From Oscillospiraceae bacterium (lineage in GTDB: Bacteria; Bacillota; Clostridia; UBA1212; UBA1255), in NCBI GenBank assembly GCA_015069165.1, contig SVJD01000017.1, forward strand, positions 1 through 40,529: a stretch of DNA of 40,529 bases, written 5' to 3'. Shown piece after piece: positions 1 through 7,900 of the stretch. Position numbers and translations under genes: made by a program. Below the pieces are notes generated by a model. It saw only the letters and a program-made list of their open reading frames with translations. It made no database searches and was not told where the DNA came from. The stretch's first letter is position 1; the number at the start of each line of letters is the position of its first letter.

Positions 1-707
1 GCGGTTTGAGAAATACGGGCGGTTCTGTTGTTGAAAACGGAGACTTTTTCGCAACACACGGCAGAATACATTCTGTTCCGTCAGAAAATTGCAGTGCTAT
101 TTGTGAAGACGGTAAAATTACGGTAAAAGGATTCATCAGAGAAACGGAGCTTTTCGGACATTCGTTGGAAATTAAAAGAACCATTACATCAGAAGTGGGC
201 AGTTCGAAAATCGTTCTTCATGACGTTTTGACAAACAAAACACCTACGGCAGAGGAATATATGATTATTTACCACATGAACTTCGGTTTTCCGTTCCTTT
301 CTCCTGCGCTGGAAATGACACTTCCGGAGAATGTGAAAACTTCTCCACGTACAGAGTATGCAGCTAAATTCTCCGGCAGAGAAACAGAATTTACAATGCC
401 CATAGATGAGGAAGAAGAAACAGTATTTTTCCATGTTGTAAATGAAAACCACAAAGAAAAGCTTGCTTGCGTAAAATTGGAAAACCCTGAGCTTGGAATC
501 GGAGCAACAGTGAAGTATTCCGTAGACACACTTCCGATTATGAGCCAGTGGAGATGTATGAGAAGTGGTGAGTATGTTCTGGGAATAGAGCCTACAAACT
601 CATATATTATGGGCAGAACGAAAGAACGCGAGAACGGAACAATCGGTGTGCTTCCCGGTTTTGAAAGCGTAGAAATGCATATTGAATTGGAATTTTACGA
701 TTTGTGA
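1..707 (+). CDS. DUF4432 family protein (aldose 1-epimerase-like), 5' partial
   Basis: This is the C-terminal part of a gene that begins before the window; the frame is open from the first bases to the stop at 705-707. The visible 234 or so residues are a beta-rich, galactose-mutarotase-like fold. The late segment GEYVLGIEPTNSYIMGR followed by G-x-LPGFESVEMHIELEF is typical of DUF4432 proteins, which are related to aldose 1-epimerases and usually sit in sugar-use loci. The exact substrate is not known for the family. The TTG at position 6 is probably an internal codon, because full-length members are longer. A GH4 alpha-galactosidase lies downstream beyond a tRNA gene with its own promoter, so the two need not be cotranscribed, but both fit sugar handling. 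Confidence 0.75.
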   Translation, partial: GLRNTGGSVVENGDFFATHGRIHSVPSENCSAICEDGKITVKGFIRETELFGHSLEIKRTITSEVGSSKIVLHDVLTNKTPTAEEYMIIYHMNFGFPFLSPALEMTLPENVKTSPRTEYAAKFSGRETEFTMPIDEEEETVFFHVVNENHKEKLACVKLENPELGIGATVKYSVDTLPIMSQWRCMRSGEYVLGIEPTNSYIMGRTKERENGTIGVLPGFESVEMHIELEFYDL

Positions 708-747
708 GAATTATAAAAAAATAATTTAAAAATTGCAAAAATAGGTA

Positions 748-776
748 TTGACAATAAAGGAAATAACCATTATAAT
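748..776 (+). promoter_or_regulatory. Sigma-A promoter of tRNA-Leu(GAG)
   Basis: TTGACA (748-753), a 17-bp spacer and TATAAT (771-776) match the consensus exactly. Initiation would fall near 783, about 35 nt before the mature tRNA. Confidence 0.85.
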
Positions 777-782
777 CACAAT

Positions 783-812
783 CGCTGTTTGCGAGATAGC
801 TTGCAAGCAGCG
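783..812 (+). other. Hairpin in the tRNA-Leu 5' leader
   Basis: CGCTGTTTGC (783-792) pairs with GCAAGCAGCG (803-812), giving a 10-bp stem with one G-U pair and a 10-nt loop. It ends four bases before the tRNA 5' end and starts at the predicted transcription start, so nearly the whole leader is folded. It may assist RNase P processing or precursor stability; that is inference. Confidence 0.6.
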
Positions 813-816
813 TAAC

Positions 817-900
817 GCGACCGTGGCGGAATTGGCAGACGCGCACGTTTGAGGGGCGTGTGGTAACCCCGTACGAGTTCAAGTCTCGTCGGTCGCACCA
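817..900 (+). tRNA. tRNA-Leu (anticodon GAG)
   Basis: The acceptor arms GCGACCG (817-823) and CGGTCGC (890-896) pair perfectly. The anticodon stem CACGT/GCGTG encloses loop TTGAGGG with anticodon GAG at 851-853, reading CUC and CUU. A long variable arm fits a type II leucine tRNA. The T-arm contains GTTCAAG. Discriminator A and a genomically encoded CCA follow (898-900). It has its own promoter and terminator, so it is a single-gene unit. Confidence 0.97.
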
Positions 901-907
901 CGAAAGA

Positions 908-938
908 AACCAAGCATCTTATGATGCTTGGTTTTTTT
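908..938 (+). terminator. Intrinsic terminator of tRNA-Leu(GAG)
   Basis: AACCAAGCATC (908-918), loop TTAT, GATGCTTGGTT (923-933), then a T run to 938: an 11-bp perfect stem beginning only eight bases after the CCA. Confidence 0.93.
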
Positions 939-963
939 GTTGTTTGCATTATTTTATATACAT

Positions 964-992
964 TTGCGGACTTTTTCTTAATGCGTTATAAT
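964..992 (+). promoter_or_regulatory. Probable promoter of melA
   Basis: TTGCGG (964-969), 17-bp spacer, TATAAT (987-992). The -10 is perfect and the -35 keeps TTG. It lies between the tRNA terminator and the GH4 gene. Confidence 0.6.
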
Positions 993-1037
993 AAAGGCAA
1001 CAGGAACGCTAAAAACGAAAACAGAAAGGGGCATTTT

Positions 1038-2357
1038 ATGAAAATTGCATTTATGGGAGCGGGCAGCACGGTCTTTGCGCGAAATGTTATAGGCGATTGT
1101 ATGTGTACGGATTCCTTAAAGGATAGTGTGTTTTCTCTTTATGATATAGACGCTAAACGTTTGGAAGAAAGCCGCGTTATTTTGGAGGCTATGAGAAAAG
1201 CGAAAGGCGGATATGGCAAAATAGAATGTTATTGCGGAGTTGAAAACCGCAAAGCAGCGCTTAAAGGAGCTCAGTTTGTCATAAATGCCATTCAAGTAGG
1301 TGGTTACGAGCCGAGTACCGTAATAGATTTTGAAATTCCGAAAAAGTACGGACTTAGACAGACGATAGGAGATACTTTAGGTATAGGCGGCATAATGAGA
1401 ACCCTCAGAACTGCACCTGTTATGATGGATTTTGCGCGCGACATGGAAGAAGTATGTCCCGATGCACTGTTTCTTAATTATGTAAATCCTATGGCAATGC
1501 TAACCGGATATATTCAGAGGTTTACAAGCATTAAAACTGTGGGCTTATGCCACAGCGTACAAGTGTGCAGTGAACAGCTTTTGGGTGCGTTGGGGATGAC
1601 GGATAAACTGGAAGGTCGCAAGGAATTGATAGCCGGTATAAATCACATGGCGTGGCTTTTGGAAATAAAAGACAAAAATGGTAATGACCTTTATCCGGAA
1701 ATTAAAAAAAGAATAGAAGCTAAAATGGAAACTGCTGATTTTTACGATAAAGTACGCTTTGATTATATACGAAATTTCGGATATTATTGCACCGAATCCA
1801 GTGAGCATAATGCGGAATACAATATGTTTTATATAAAAGATAAATATCCCGAAATGATTCAAAAATACAATATTCCGTTAGACGAATACCCAAGACGCTG
1901 TATAACGCAGATTGAGGATTGGAAACGAGAATATGCTAAAATGCTTACATCAGGCGTAAAGGAACACAACCGTTCACATGAATACGCATCAAGAATTATG
2001 GAAGCGGTTGTTACAAGTACACCGTATCAAATAGGAGGAAACGTACTGAATACAGGCGGATTGATTTCGAATCTTCCCGAAGAAGCCTGTGTTGAGGTGC
2101 CGTGCCTTGTTAACGGCTCGGGAATTCATCCTTGCAGTGTTGGCAAGTTGCCTGTGCAGTGCGCGGCTATGAATATGACGAACATCAATGTTCAGTTGCT
2201 TACTATAGAGGCAGTGAGAACGCAGAAAAAGGAACATATTTACCAAGCTGCGATGCTGGATCCTCATACCGGTAGTGAACTTAATATTGACACGATAAAG
2301 AAAATGGTTGATGAGCTTATAGAAGCTCATGGGGATTATTTGCCCAAATATAGGTAA
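1038..2357 (+). CDS. melA: Alpha-galactosidase, glycoside hydrolase family 4
   Basis: This is a 439-residue GH4 enzyme. The family cleaves glycosides by an NAD+- and Mn2+-dependent redox/elimination mechanism in the cytoplasm, here probably alpha-galactosides such as melibiose. The N-terminal MKIAFMGAGSTVFARN is the dinucleotide-binding loop. Metal ligands expected for the family are visible as Cys171 in GLCHSV and His203 in GINHMAW; NYVNPMA is also conserved. The CHSV signature is the one I associate with alpha-galactosidases rather than 6-phospho-glycosidases or glucuronidases. I chose the ATG at 1038 because AAAGGGG lies just upstream and the protein then starts at the Rossmann fold; an upstream in-frame ATG at 921 lies inside the tRNA terminator. 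No transporter is adjacent in the window. Confidence 0.9.
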   Translation: MKIAFMGAGSTVFARNVIGDCMCTDSLKDSVFSLYDIDAKRLEESRVILEAMRKAKGGYGKIECYCGVENRKAALKGAQFVINAIQVGGYEPSTVIDFEIPKKYGLRQTIGDTLGIGGIMRTLRTAPVMMDFARDMEEVCPDALFLNYVNPMAMLTGYIQRFTSIKTVGLCHSVQVCSEQLLGALGMTDKLEGRKELIAGINHMAWLLEIKDKNGNDLYPEIKKRIEAKMETADFYDKVRFDYIRNFGYYCTESSEHNAEYNMFYIKDKYPEMIQKYNIPLDEYPRRCITQIEDWKREYAKMLTSGVKEHNRSHEYASRIMEAVVTSTPYQIGGNVLNTGGLISNLPEEACVEVPCLVNGSGIHPCSVGKLPVQCAAMNMTNINVQLLTIEAVRTQKKEHIYQAAMLDPHTGSELNIDTIKKMVDELIEAHGDYLPKYR

Positions 2358-2380
2358 AACTTTAAAATTATAATGTGGGA

Positions 2381-2409
2381 AACAAGCATCTGCGGGTGCT
2401 TGTTTTTTT
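2381..2409 (+). terminator. Intrinsic terminator after melA
   Basis: AACAAGCATC (2381-2390), loop TGCG, GGTGCTTGTT (2395-2404), then T5 before G2410. The 10-bp stem has one wobble. Confidence 0.9.
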
Positions 2410-2424
2410 GTTTTAAAAAATTTT

Positions 2425-2453
2425 TTGACAAATACGGACTATTGTAGTAGTAT
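2425..2453 (+). promoter_or_regulatory. Promoter of the BlaI/BlaR1-type operon
   Basis: A perfect -35 TTGACA (2425-2430) is followed at 17 bp by TAGTAT (2448-2453). TATACT at 2453-2458 is a better -10 hexamer but its 22-bp spacing is poor. The -10 region lies inside a palindromic operator. Confidence 0.65.
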
Positions 2454-2470
2454 ATACTATAGTAATAGTC
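2437..2470. promoter_or_regulatory. Palindromic operator for the BlaI-like repressor
   Basis: The 34-bp dyad has a perfect 12-bp core TAGTATATACTA (2448-2459) and outer arms GACTATT (2437-2443) and AATAGTC (2464-2470). It covers the -10 region and the start site and ends two bases before the Shine-Dalgarno GGAGG. Known BlaI/MecI operators are AT-rich dyads placed in this way, so autorepression is likely. Confidence 0.7.
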
Positions 2471-2482
2471 TGGAGGCATGAA

Positions 2483-2836
2483 ATGCAGAAATTATTTGAC
2501 AGTGAATTAAAAGTAATGGAATTGATTTGGGCAAATGAACCAATCAGTGCAAAAGAATTAAGTATTCTTGCAGATAAAGAATTTAGTTGGAATAAAAATA
2601 CTACTTACACCGTTATTAAGAAAATAGAGGCAAAAGGGTATATAAAGCGTACAGATCCCGGATTTGTTTGTTCTTCTTTAATATCTAAGAAAGATGTTTG
2701 TGTAAGTGAAACAAAAGGTCTTATTGACAGACTTTTTGGTGGTTCAAAAAAGGCTCTTTTTTCAAGCTTAATTGAAGATGAATCACTTACGCAGGCAGAA
2801 ATTGATGAACTTCGGGAATTGATTTCTAAAAGGTGA
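2483..2836 (+). CDS. BlaI/MecI/CopY family transcriptional repressor
   Basis: This 117-residue protein has the BlaI layout: a winged helix of about 75 residues (LFDSELKVMELIW, then PISAKELS and NKNTTYTVIKKIEAKGYIKR) and a short helical C-terminal dimerisation region ending ELRELISKR. In characterised systems the repressor dimer binds a promoter dyad and is inactivated when the partner BlaR1 protease is triggered by a cell-wall signal. The start ATG has GGAGG six bases upstream. A 34-bp palindrome overlaps its promoter. The BlaR1-type gene begins four bases after the stop. No beta-lactamase or PBP2a gene is near, so the regulon is probably the operon itself plus distant genes. Confidence 0.9.
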   Translation: MQKLFDSELKVMELIWANEPISAKELSILADKEFSWNKNTTYTVIKKIEAKGYIKRTDPGFVCSSLISKKDVCVSETKGLIDRLFGGSKKALFSSLIEDESLTQAEIDELRELISKR

Positions 2837-2840
2837 TATT

Positions 2841-3755
2841 ATGCTCGGCGAAATTTTTTATTGGGTATTTAATATGAGCCTTGCTGCGACAATTTGTATG
2901 ATACCTGTTTTTCTGCTTCGATTTATAAAGAAAATTCCACGCAGATTTTTCGTTTGGTTTTGGTCGATTCCTTTTTTTAGATTATGTATACCGGTTGCGG
3001 TTTCAAGCAAATACGGAATTATGGCGCTATTATCAAACTTTGCGACTAAAACGGTCACTGTATATGAATTTTACAAAGGGCCCAGCTTTAGCACAATGAA
3101 TATTGTAATGTTGGCAGATACTTATTTTCCTATTACATATAAAGTAAATGTTCTTGAAAAGTTGTTTAACATTGCATCTGTGATATGGCTTGCCGTTGCT
3201 TTGATTGTAGTAATAACTGTATTTATCATTTATTTTACTTCAATAGTTGTGAATAAGAAAGCACGACATTTAGAAGGAAATGTTTATTTGTCAGAGAAAA
3301 TCAAAACACCTGCTGTTTACGGAATTATAAAACCCAAAATAGTTATTCCTGTTGAATATGAAACAGACAATTTGGATTATATATTGCTACATGAGAAAGC
3401 ACACATAAAAAGAAAAGATAATTTAATCAGACTTTTGGCACTTCTCGTTGTATGTATTCATTGGTTTAATCCGTTTGCGTGGTTACTTCTTAAAATGCTT
3501 TATTCAGATATGGAACTTGCTTGTGATGAAACGGTATTATCGAAGTGTAATGAAACGCAAAGGAAAGAATATGCTAACGCTTTGTTATCAGCAACCGAAA
3601 AAACAAATATATTTGTGGCAGCTTTTGGCGGAGCTAAAATTAAAAACAGAATAGAAAACATATTGTCTTATAAAAAGATGACGTTTTTATCTGTTGTTGC
3701 ATTTTCGGCACTCATCATAACTATTGCGTATCTTCTGCTTACGAATGCAGGGTAA
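2841..3755 (+). CDS. BlaR1-type M56 membrane metallopeptidase without sensor domain
   Basis: The 304-residue protein carries several transmembrane helices (about 5-27, 33-55, 110-135 and 275-300) around a cytoplasmic M56 zinc-protease domain. The HExxH motif is HEKAH at residues 184-188 and the downstream metal ligand is in ELACDE (Glu225). BlaR1/MecR1 proteins respond to cell-wall stress or beta-lactams and cause loss of the BlaI-type repressor. Here the chain ends right after the last membrane helix (LLLTNAG), so the extracellular penicillin-binding sensor of true BlaR1 is missing. Either another protein senses the signal or the ligand is different. The gene starts four bases after the repressor stop, with AAAGGTGA as ribosome site overlapping that stop. 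Confidence 0.88.
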   Translation: MLGEIFYWVFNMSLAATICMIPVFLLRFIKKIPRRFFVWFWSIPFFRLCIPVAVSSKYGIMALLSNFATKTVTVYEFYKGPSFSTMNIVMLADTYFPITYKVNVLEKLFNIASVIWLAVALIVVITVFIIYFTSIVVNKKARHLEGNVYLSEKIKTPAVYGIIKPKIVIPVEYETDNLDYILLHEKAHIKRKDNLIRLLALLVVCIHWFNPFAWLLLKMLYSDMELACDETVLSKCNETQRKEYANALLSATEKTNIFVAAFGGAKIKNRIENILSYKKMTFLSVVAFSALIITIAYLLLTNAG

Positions 3756-3786
3756 AAATATATTAGAAAAAGAAAGGGGTTTAATT

Positions 3787-4356
3787 ATGAAAATGAAAAA
3801 AGTCTTATGTATCACCATTGGCTTAGCAGCATTACTTTTGGTTGCTTTTGTAATTCCGAGTGTGGCGAATAACATGAATTCTGACGGGATTGCTTTAACT
3901 TCGGCACCGACGACAGTAGCAACGGCTTCTCCGACATCTGCCAAAATTGTTTCCGCTGAGGCCAAGAAAATTGAAGATGTCGACACTTTCGGACACATAG
4001 CGGTAGTTGAGAGGATTCGTACTTTTTCAGGCACAAAAGAAGAAAAGTTGAGCAAATTGGCATATTTGGAAACGGAAAAAAGTTCTTCTTATGAGAGATT
4101 ACGTAATGAAATCGAACAAGAAAAGAAGATTAAGCGACTTATTTTGTCTGAAGTTAAGGAATTTATTGCAAATAACGGCGAATATAACGAAATAGTAAAA
4201 CTGCTGTGCGAAGCGCATGGCGGCGCGGATGTCCGTTTCGGCAGCGGTATCGATTATGTGGAAATTTGGCTTTCGGAGGATGGTTCGGAACGTATACTAA
4301 TGGGACTTGGACAGATTTATTATGGTTCTTTGACGGAATCTTACAGATTGTATTGA
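3787..4356 (+). CDS. Membrane-anchored or secreted protein of unknown function, third gene of the BlaI operon
   Basis: I do not recognise the 189-residue product. It begins with a short basic stretch and a hydrophobic segment (about residues 4-26, ending IPSVANN), which is a signal peptide or anchor. A Thr/Ala/Ser-rich stalk follows (about 33-55), then a charged helical region (about 60-125) and a small C-terminal part with HGGADVRFGSGIDYVEIWLSEDGSERILMG removed in detail here: the notable feature is a Gly-rich turn followed by a beta-like EIWL strand. The start was set at the ATG preceded by AAAGGGG. It lies 31 bases after the sensor-protease gene with no terminator between. An extracytoplasmic partner would complement a BlaR1 that has lost its sensor domain, but that is inference from context. 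Confidence 0.65.
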   Translation: MKMKKVLCITIGLAALLLVAFVIPSVANNMNSDGIALTSAPTTVATASPTSAKIVSAEAKKIEDVDTFGHIAVVERIRTFSGTKEEKLSKLAYLETEKSSSYERLRNEIEQEKKIKRLILSEVKEFIANNGEYNEIVKLLCEAHGGADVRFGSGIDYVEIWLSEDGSERILMGLGQIYYGSLTESYRLY

Positions 4357-4360
4357 TTAT

Positions 4361-4380
4361 GGGGCGATATAGTTCGCCCC
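4361..4380 (+). terminator. Possible weak terminator after the BlaI/BlaR1 operon
   Basis: GGGGCGA (4361-4367) pairs with TCGCCCC (4374-4380), loop TATAGT, followed by a poor T tract (TATAAATTTT). The stem is strong and the tail weak. Confidence 0.5.
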
Positions 4381-4467
4381 TATAAATTTTACGACTTTGT
4401 ACACAAGAGAGTGTAAAATAAAACTTGGAAAATTTGAATAGCGTAGATTTTTAAATAACTTTACACT

Positions 4468-4774
4468 TTTTGTCTAAAAATGAAAAAAGGGCAGAAAGTT
4501 GCAACTCGACACGATAATATTCTGTCTAAATACGAAAAAGAGACAGAAAAATCTATTTCGCTGACTGTTCTATACTGTTCGGGAGTCACAAAAACCTTGA
4601 TTTTCTGTCCAAATCCAAAAAAGAGACGGAAAGTTATGTCTCGATTGCATTGTGATTTTGTCTAAATATGAAAAACAGACAGAAAAGAAATGCAACTAAA
4701 TGTTTAGTAAATGTGGATAGAGCAGGCTGCGTTTAAATCGCAAATAGGAGTTTTCATTTAAAAGCAGGTGTGTG
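4468..4774 (+). repeat. Degenerate hairpin-repeat array, locus A (four units)
   Basis: The 548-base gap between two genes holds four diverged copies of the hairpin repeat seen at 30470 and 39901. Units start near 4468, 4520, 4603 and 4656, so steps are 52, 83 and 53. Each has a left arm (TTTTGTCT or TTCTGTCT), an A-rich loop and a right arm (AGACAGAA or similar). At 4520 both arms have changed so that pairing is kept (TTCTGTCT with AGACAGAA); the unit at 4468 pairs through three G-U pairs in plus-strand RNA. The array ends with TTTAAAAGCAGGTGTGTG (4757-4774), a module shared with the other two loci. Open frames here are by-products of the repeat. Confidence 0.7.
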
Positions 4775-4783
4775 AAAATATTA

Positions 4784-4812
4784 TTGACTTTTGCGTCCGA
4801 ATGGTTTACCCT
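4784..4812 (+). promoter_or_regulatory. Possible promoter of the secreted glycosidase gene
   Basis: TTGACT (4784-4789), 17-bp spacer, TACCCT (4807-4812). The -35 is good and the -10 weak; TATATA at 4812-4817 is an alternative at 22 bp. It follows the end module of repeat locus A by nine bases. Confidence 0.4.
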
Positions 4813-4904
4813 ATATATAGAAAATTTCGGTTTGAAAGCAATAGAGAGAGCCTTTACAAAGGTCTTGTTGTTTTTTTAGAAAAAGAATAGGAGATTGTTG
4901 CATT

Positions 4905-7900
4905 ATGAAAAAATTGATTTCAAAATGTGTAGTGCTTGTAATCGTTGTTGCAATGATAGTAAGCGTTTTGCCATTTTTTGGAAACGGTGCTCTTGAAGCA
5001 GAAGCGTATTCTTTCACAGGACAGGATGCAAACACCACAACTAATATTTACTATAACGGTACTGACACAGGTATAGATTATACGTATGCACACTTGGGCA
5101 GCGGCGGTTCTTCAGGTTGGGGAGCAAACAGAAAAATCAATATTGTAGAGGGTAATCTTGCAAGTAACCCTGCATTAGGTTTTGAAGTAATGAATCACGG
5201 TACTTATATAAAAGATTCTTCTCCGCTCACAACTGTTGTTGCAAACTATAGTGAAGGCGATAAGAAAATTCTTGCGGCAGTAAACGGAGACTGGATGACT
5301 TGGACATCAAATTTGCCGGGCGGTACTACGGACGATGGCTTGAAATGGGCTGTTTTGGTTACTTTCAGTGCACAGATTGCAGACGGAGAGATTTGGTGCA
5401 GCCAAATGTATTCCGCAGAGCAGAATGCAGACTATTATACGCTTGGCGTAACAACAAGTAAACAAGTTTTGGTTGGAAAGCCTAAAGTTACAACTACAAT
5501 CAAAAATGTTTCTACGGGAGCATCCTTTGCTGCAACCGGAATAAACAGAGCTCCTGTTGCCAATACACTTACAGTATTTAATAACAGACTTAATTCAGCT
5601 ACATACGTTAATGACGATGCTTATGAAGTTGCAATTAAAACAAGTTCTCCTAAACTTATGAATGGCGGCACTCTTACAGGTACTGTTGAAGGCATTTATC
5701 CTGCAGGTACAACAAGCAGACCTGCGTTGGACGGCGATACAGTTATGATTACTGCAAGAGGTTCACAGATTGCAACAATTCAGAATAAATTCGCAGTTGG
5801 TCAAACTGTTACAATTACTACATCAGTATATGACAGCTTAAATAACAGAAGTTGGTCTGATGTTGATGAAGCTATCGGCGGACAGTGTCTTGTTATGAGA
5901 AACGGCTCAATATATAACGATTTGGGAGCAAGTGCAGGTCAAAATACTCATCAGTATCCTTCGAACATTATCGGTACTAAAGCTAATGGCTCAATCATGA
6001 TGGCTATGGTTACTGCTGATGCAAATGGTGTTCGTACAGGTCTTCAATTCAACAGAATTCCTGCTTTCTGTCAGGCAATCGGCTATAGTAATGCTTTCTT
6101 GCTTGACGGCGGCGGATCTACTACAATGATTACTCTTGAAAACGGTACTTACAAAGAAAGAGCTTGTTATTCTGATGGTTCTATAAGAAGTACATGGAAC
6201 TCTTGTGCAATCACTTATGAGGCGGAAACATTTACTTTCCCTACAGATGTTAAAAGTGTTATGTTTGATCCGCAGTATTATTACGCAAACAACACGGATC
6301 TTCAAAGTGCTTTCGGTCAAGACGAAGCTGCTTTATTTAATCACTTTGTTAATAACGGTATAGGTGAAGGTCGTAGAGGAAGCAACTTGTTCTCTGCAGA
6401 CGAATATATCAATCAAAACTCCGACATTAAGGCGGCTTTCGGTTTTGACAGCAGTGCATCTTCAACTACAAAAGCAGCAATGCGCAAAAAAGCAGTAATG
6501 CATTTTGGTGAAAACGGCGCATATAAAGATGAGCTTGACAGATATACTTCAAGTAAATTTGCTGATCTCGGTAATGATTTCTATGCAAAAATCAATTTGA
6601 CAAATGCCACATTAAATGTTGCAGCTTCCGGTACGAGTGTTATTGCCAATACCAAAGCAGATACGGCGGCACAAAAATGGCACTTTGTAAAACAGTCTGA
6701 CGGAAGTTATAAGATTATAAATATGAACAATAATTATCTCCTTGAAGTTGCCAACGGCACAAAAACTTCGGGTGCTGCGGTGCAGCTTTCTGCTACAGAC
6801 AGCGGCGCATCAAAGCAACATTGGTACATTTTTGCTAAATATAATTACAGCGGTCAAGTAGTAGGATATGTATTGCGTTCAGTAGTATCTCCTGCGTGCG
6901 TGCTTTCAGTATCAAGCACAACACCTTCTGCAGGAACATCTGTGAAAAACAACACATATACACTTTCAAGTTCTCAGATTTTTACAATTGAGAAGTTTGA
7001 GATAATAACACGTCCTTCGGGATATGTAGATCTTGGTACAAACTTCTTGGCAAGAATCAACACAAAACTTGCTACCGGTAAAGGATTGACTTTCTCCGGC
7101 ACAAATGTTGTATTGGGAACAACAAAAGCCGATGCTTCTTTTGCTTGGCTCTTTGTAAAACTTTCTGACGGTTCTTATATAATCAAAAATCAGAAAAACG
7201 GATATGTTCTTACTGTTGCAAACAACAGTGATGCGAACAGTGCAAATGTTACTGTTGCAGCCTATGCAGAAACATCCGGTCAAAAATGGTTTATTTACGG
7301 AACGTCGAGCGGATATACACTTCTTCCTGCTTGTTCGGGAGATAAATATCTCGATGTAGCGAACGATGCTACTGCAGATGGTACAAATATTGCCATATAT
7401 ACGGGCGATAACAGTAATGCACAAGCGTTTACACTTACCACAGGCACATATTTTGATTTGGTTAATCCGATAGATGTGGGAACCAACTTTATAGGACATA
7501 TAGCAAGCGGTACTCAGGGACTCTCCCTTACAGGAGTAAATGCTATGTATGAAACTGCAAGTTCTTCTGATAAAACCCAGCAGTATTACTTTGAAAGACA
7601 ATCTGACGGAAGCTACAAACTTACAAATGTTAGAAACAGATATGTTCTTACGGCTAATGGTACAACTGCCGGCAGTAAAGTTAAAGTAATTACAGAAGAA
7701 AGCAGTGATCAAAGATGGTTTGTTTATATCAAAGAGGGTAAATATTTGTTTAGAGCTGCTAATACAAGTTATGTATTGGGAGCAAGCGGAACAAATGCAG
7801 TGATTACGACGCTTTCAGGTGAAACATCACAGTACTTTAATATAACAAATCTCGGTGCGGCTGACTTTGAAAAGCCTGCAACAACAACGACAGGTGTTCT

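Noticed and set aside
817-900. tRNA as integration site of a prophage or island
   Set aside because: No integrase, phage gene or direct repeat of the tRNA 3' end is seen around either tRNA-Leu gene.
921-1037. N-terminal extension of the GH4 enzyme
   Set aside because: It would start inside the tRNA terminator hairpin and precede the family's N-terminal Rossmann motif.
2483-4356. Beta-lactam resistance operon
   Set aside because: The regulator pair is present but no beta-lactamase or resistant transpeptidase gene is nearby and the sensor domain is missing.
4480-4665. Short reading frame in the gap before the secreted glycosidase
   Set aside because: It lies entirely on the degenerate hairpin repeats and lacks a ribosome site.
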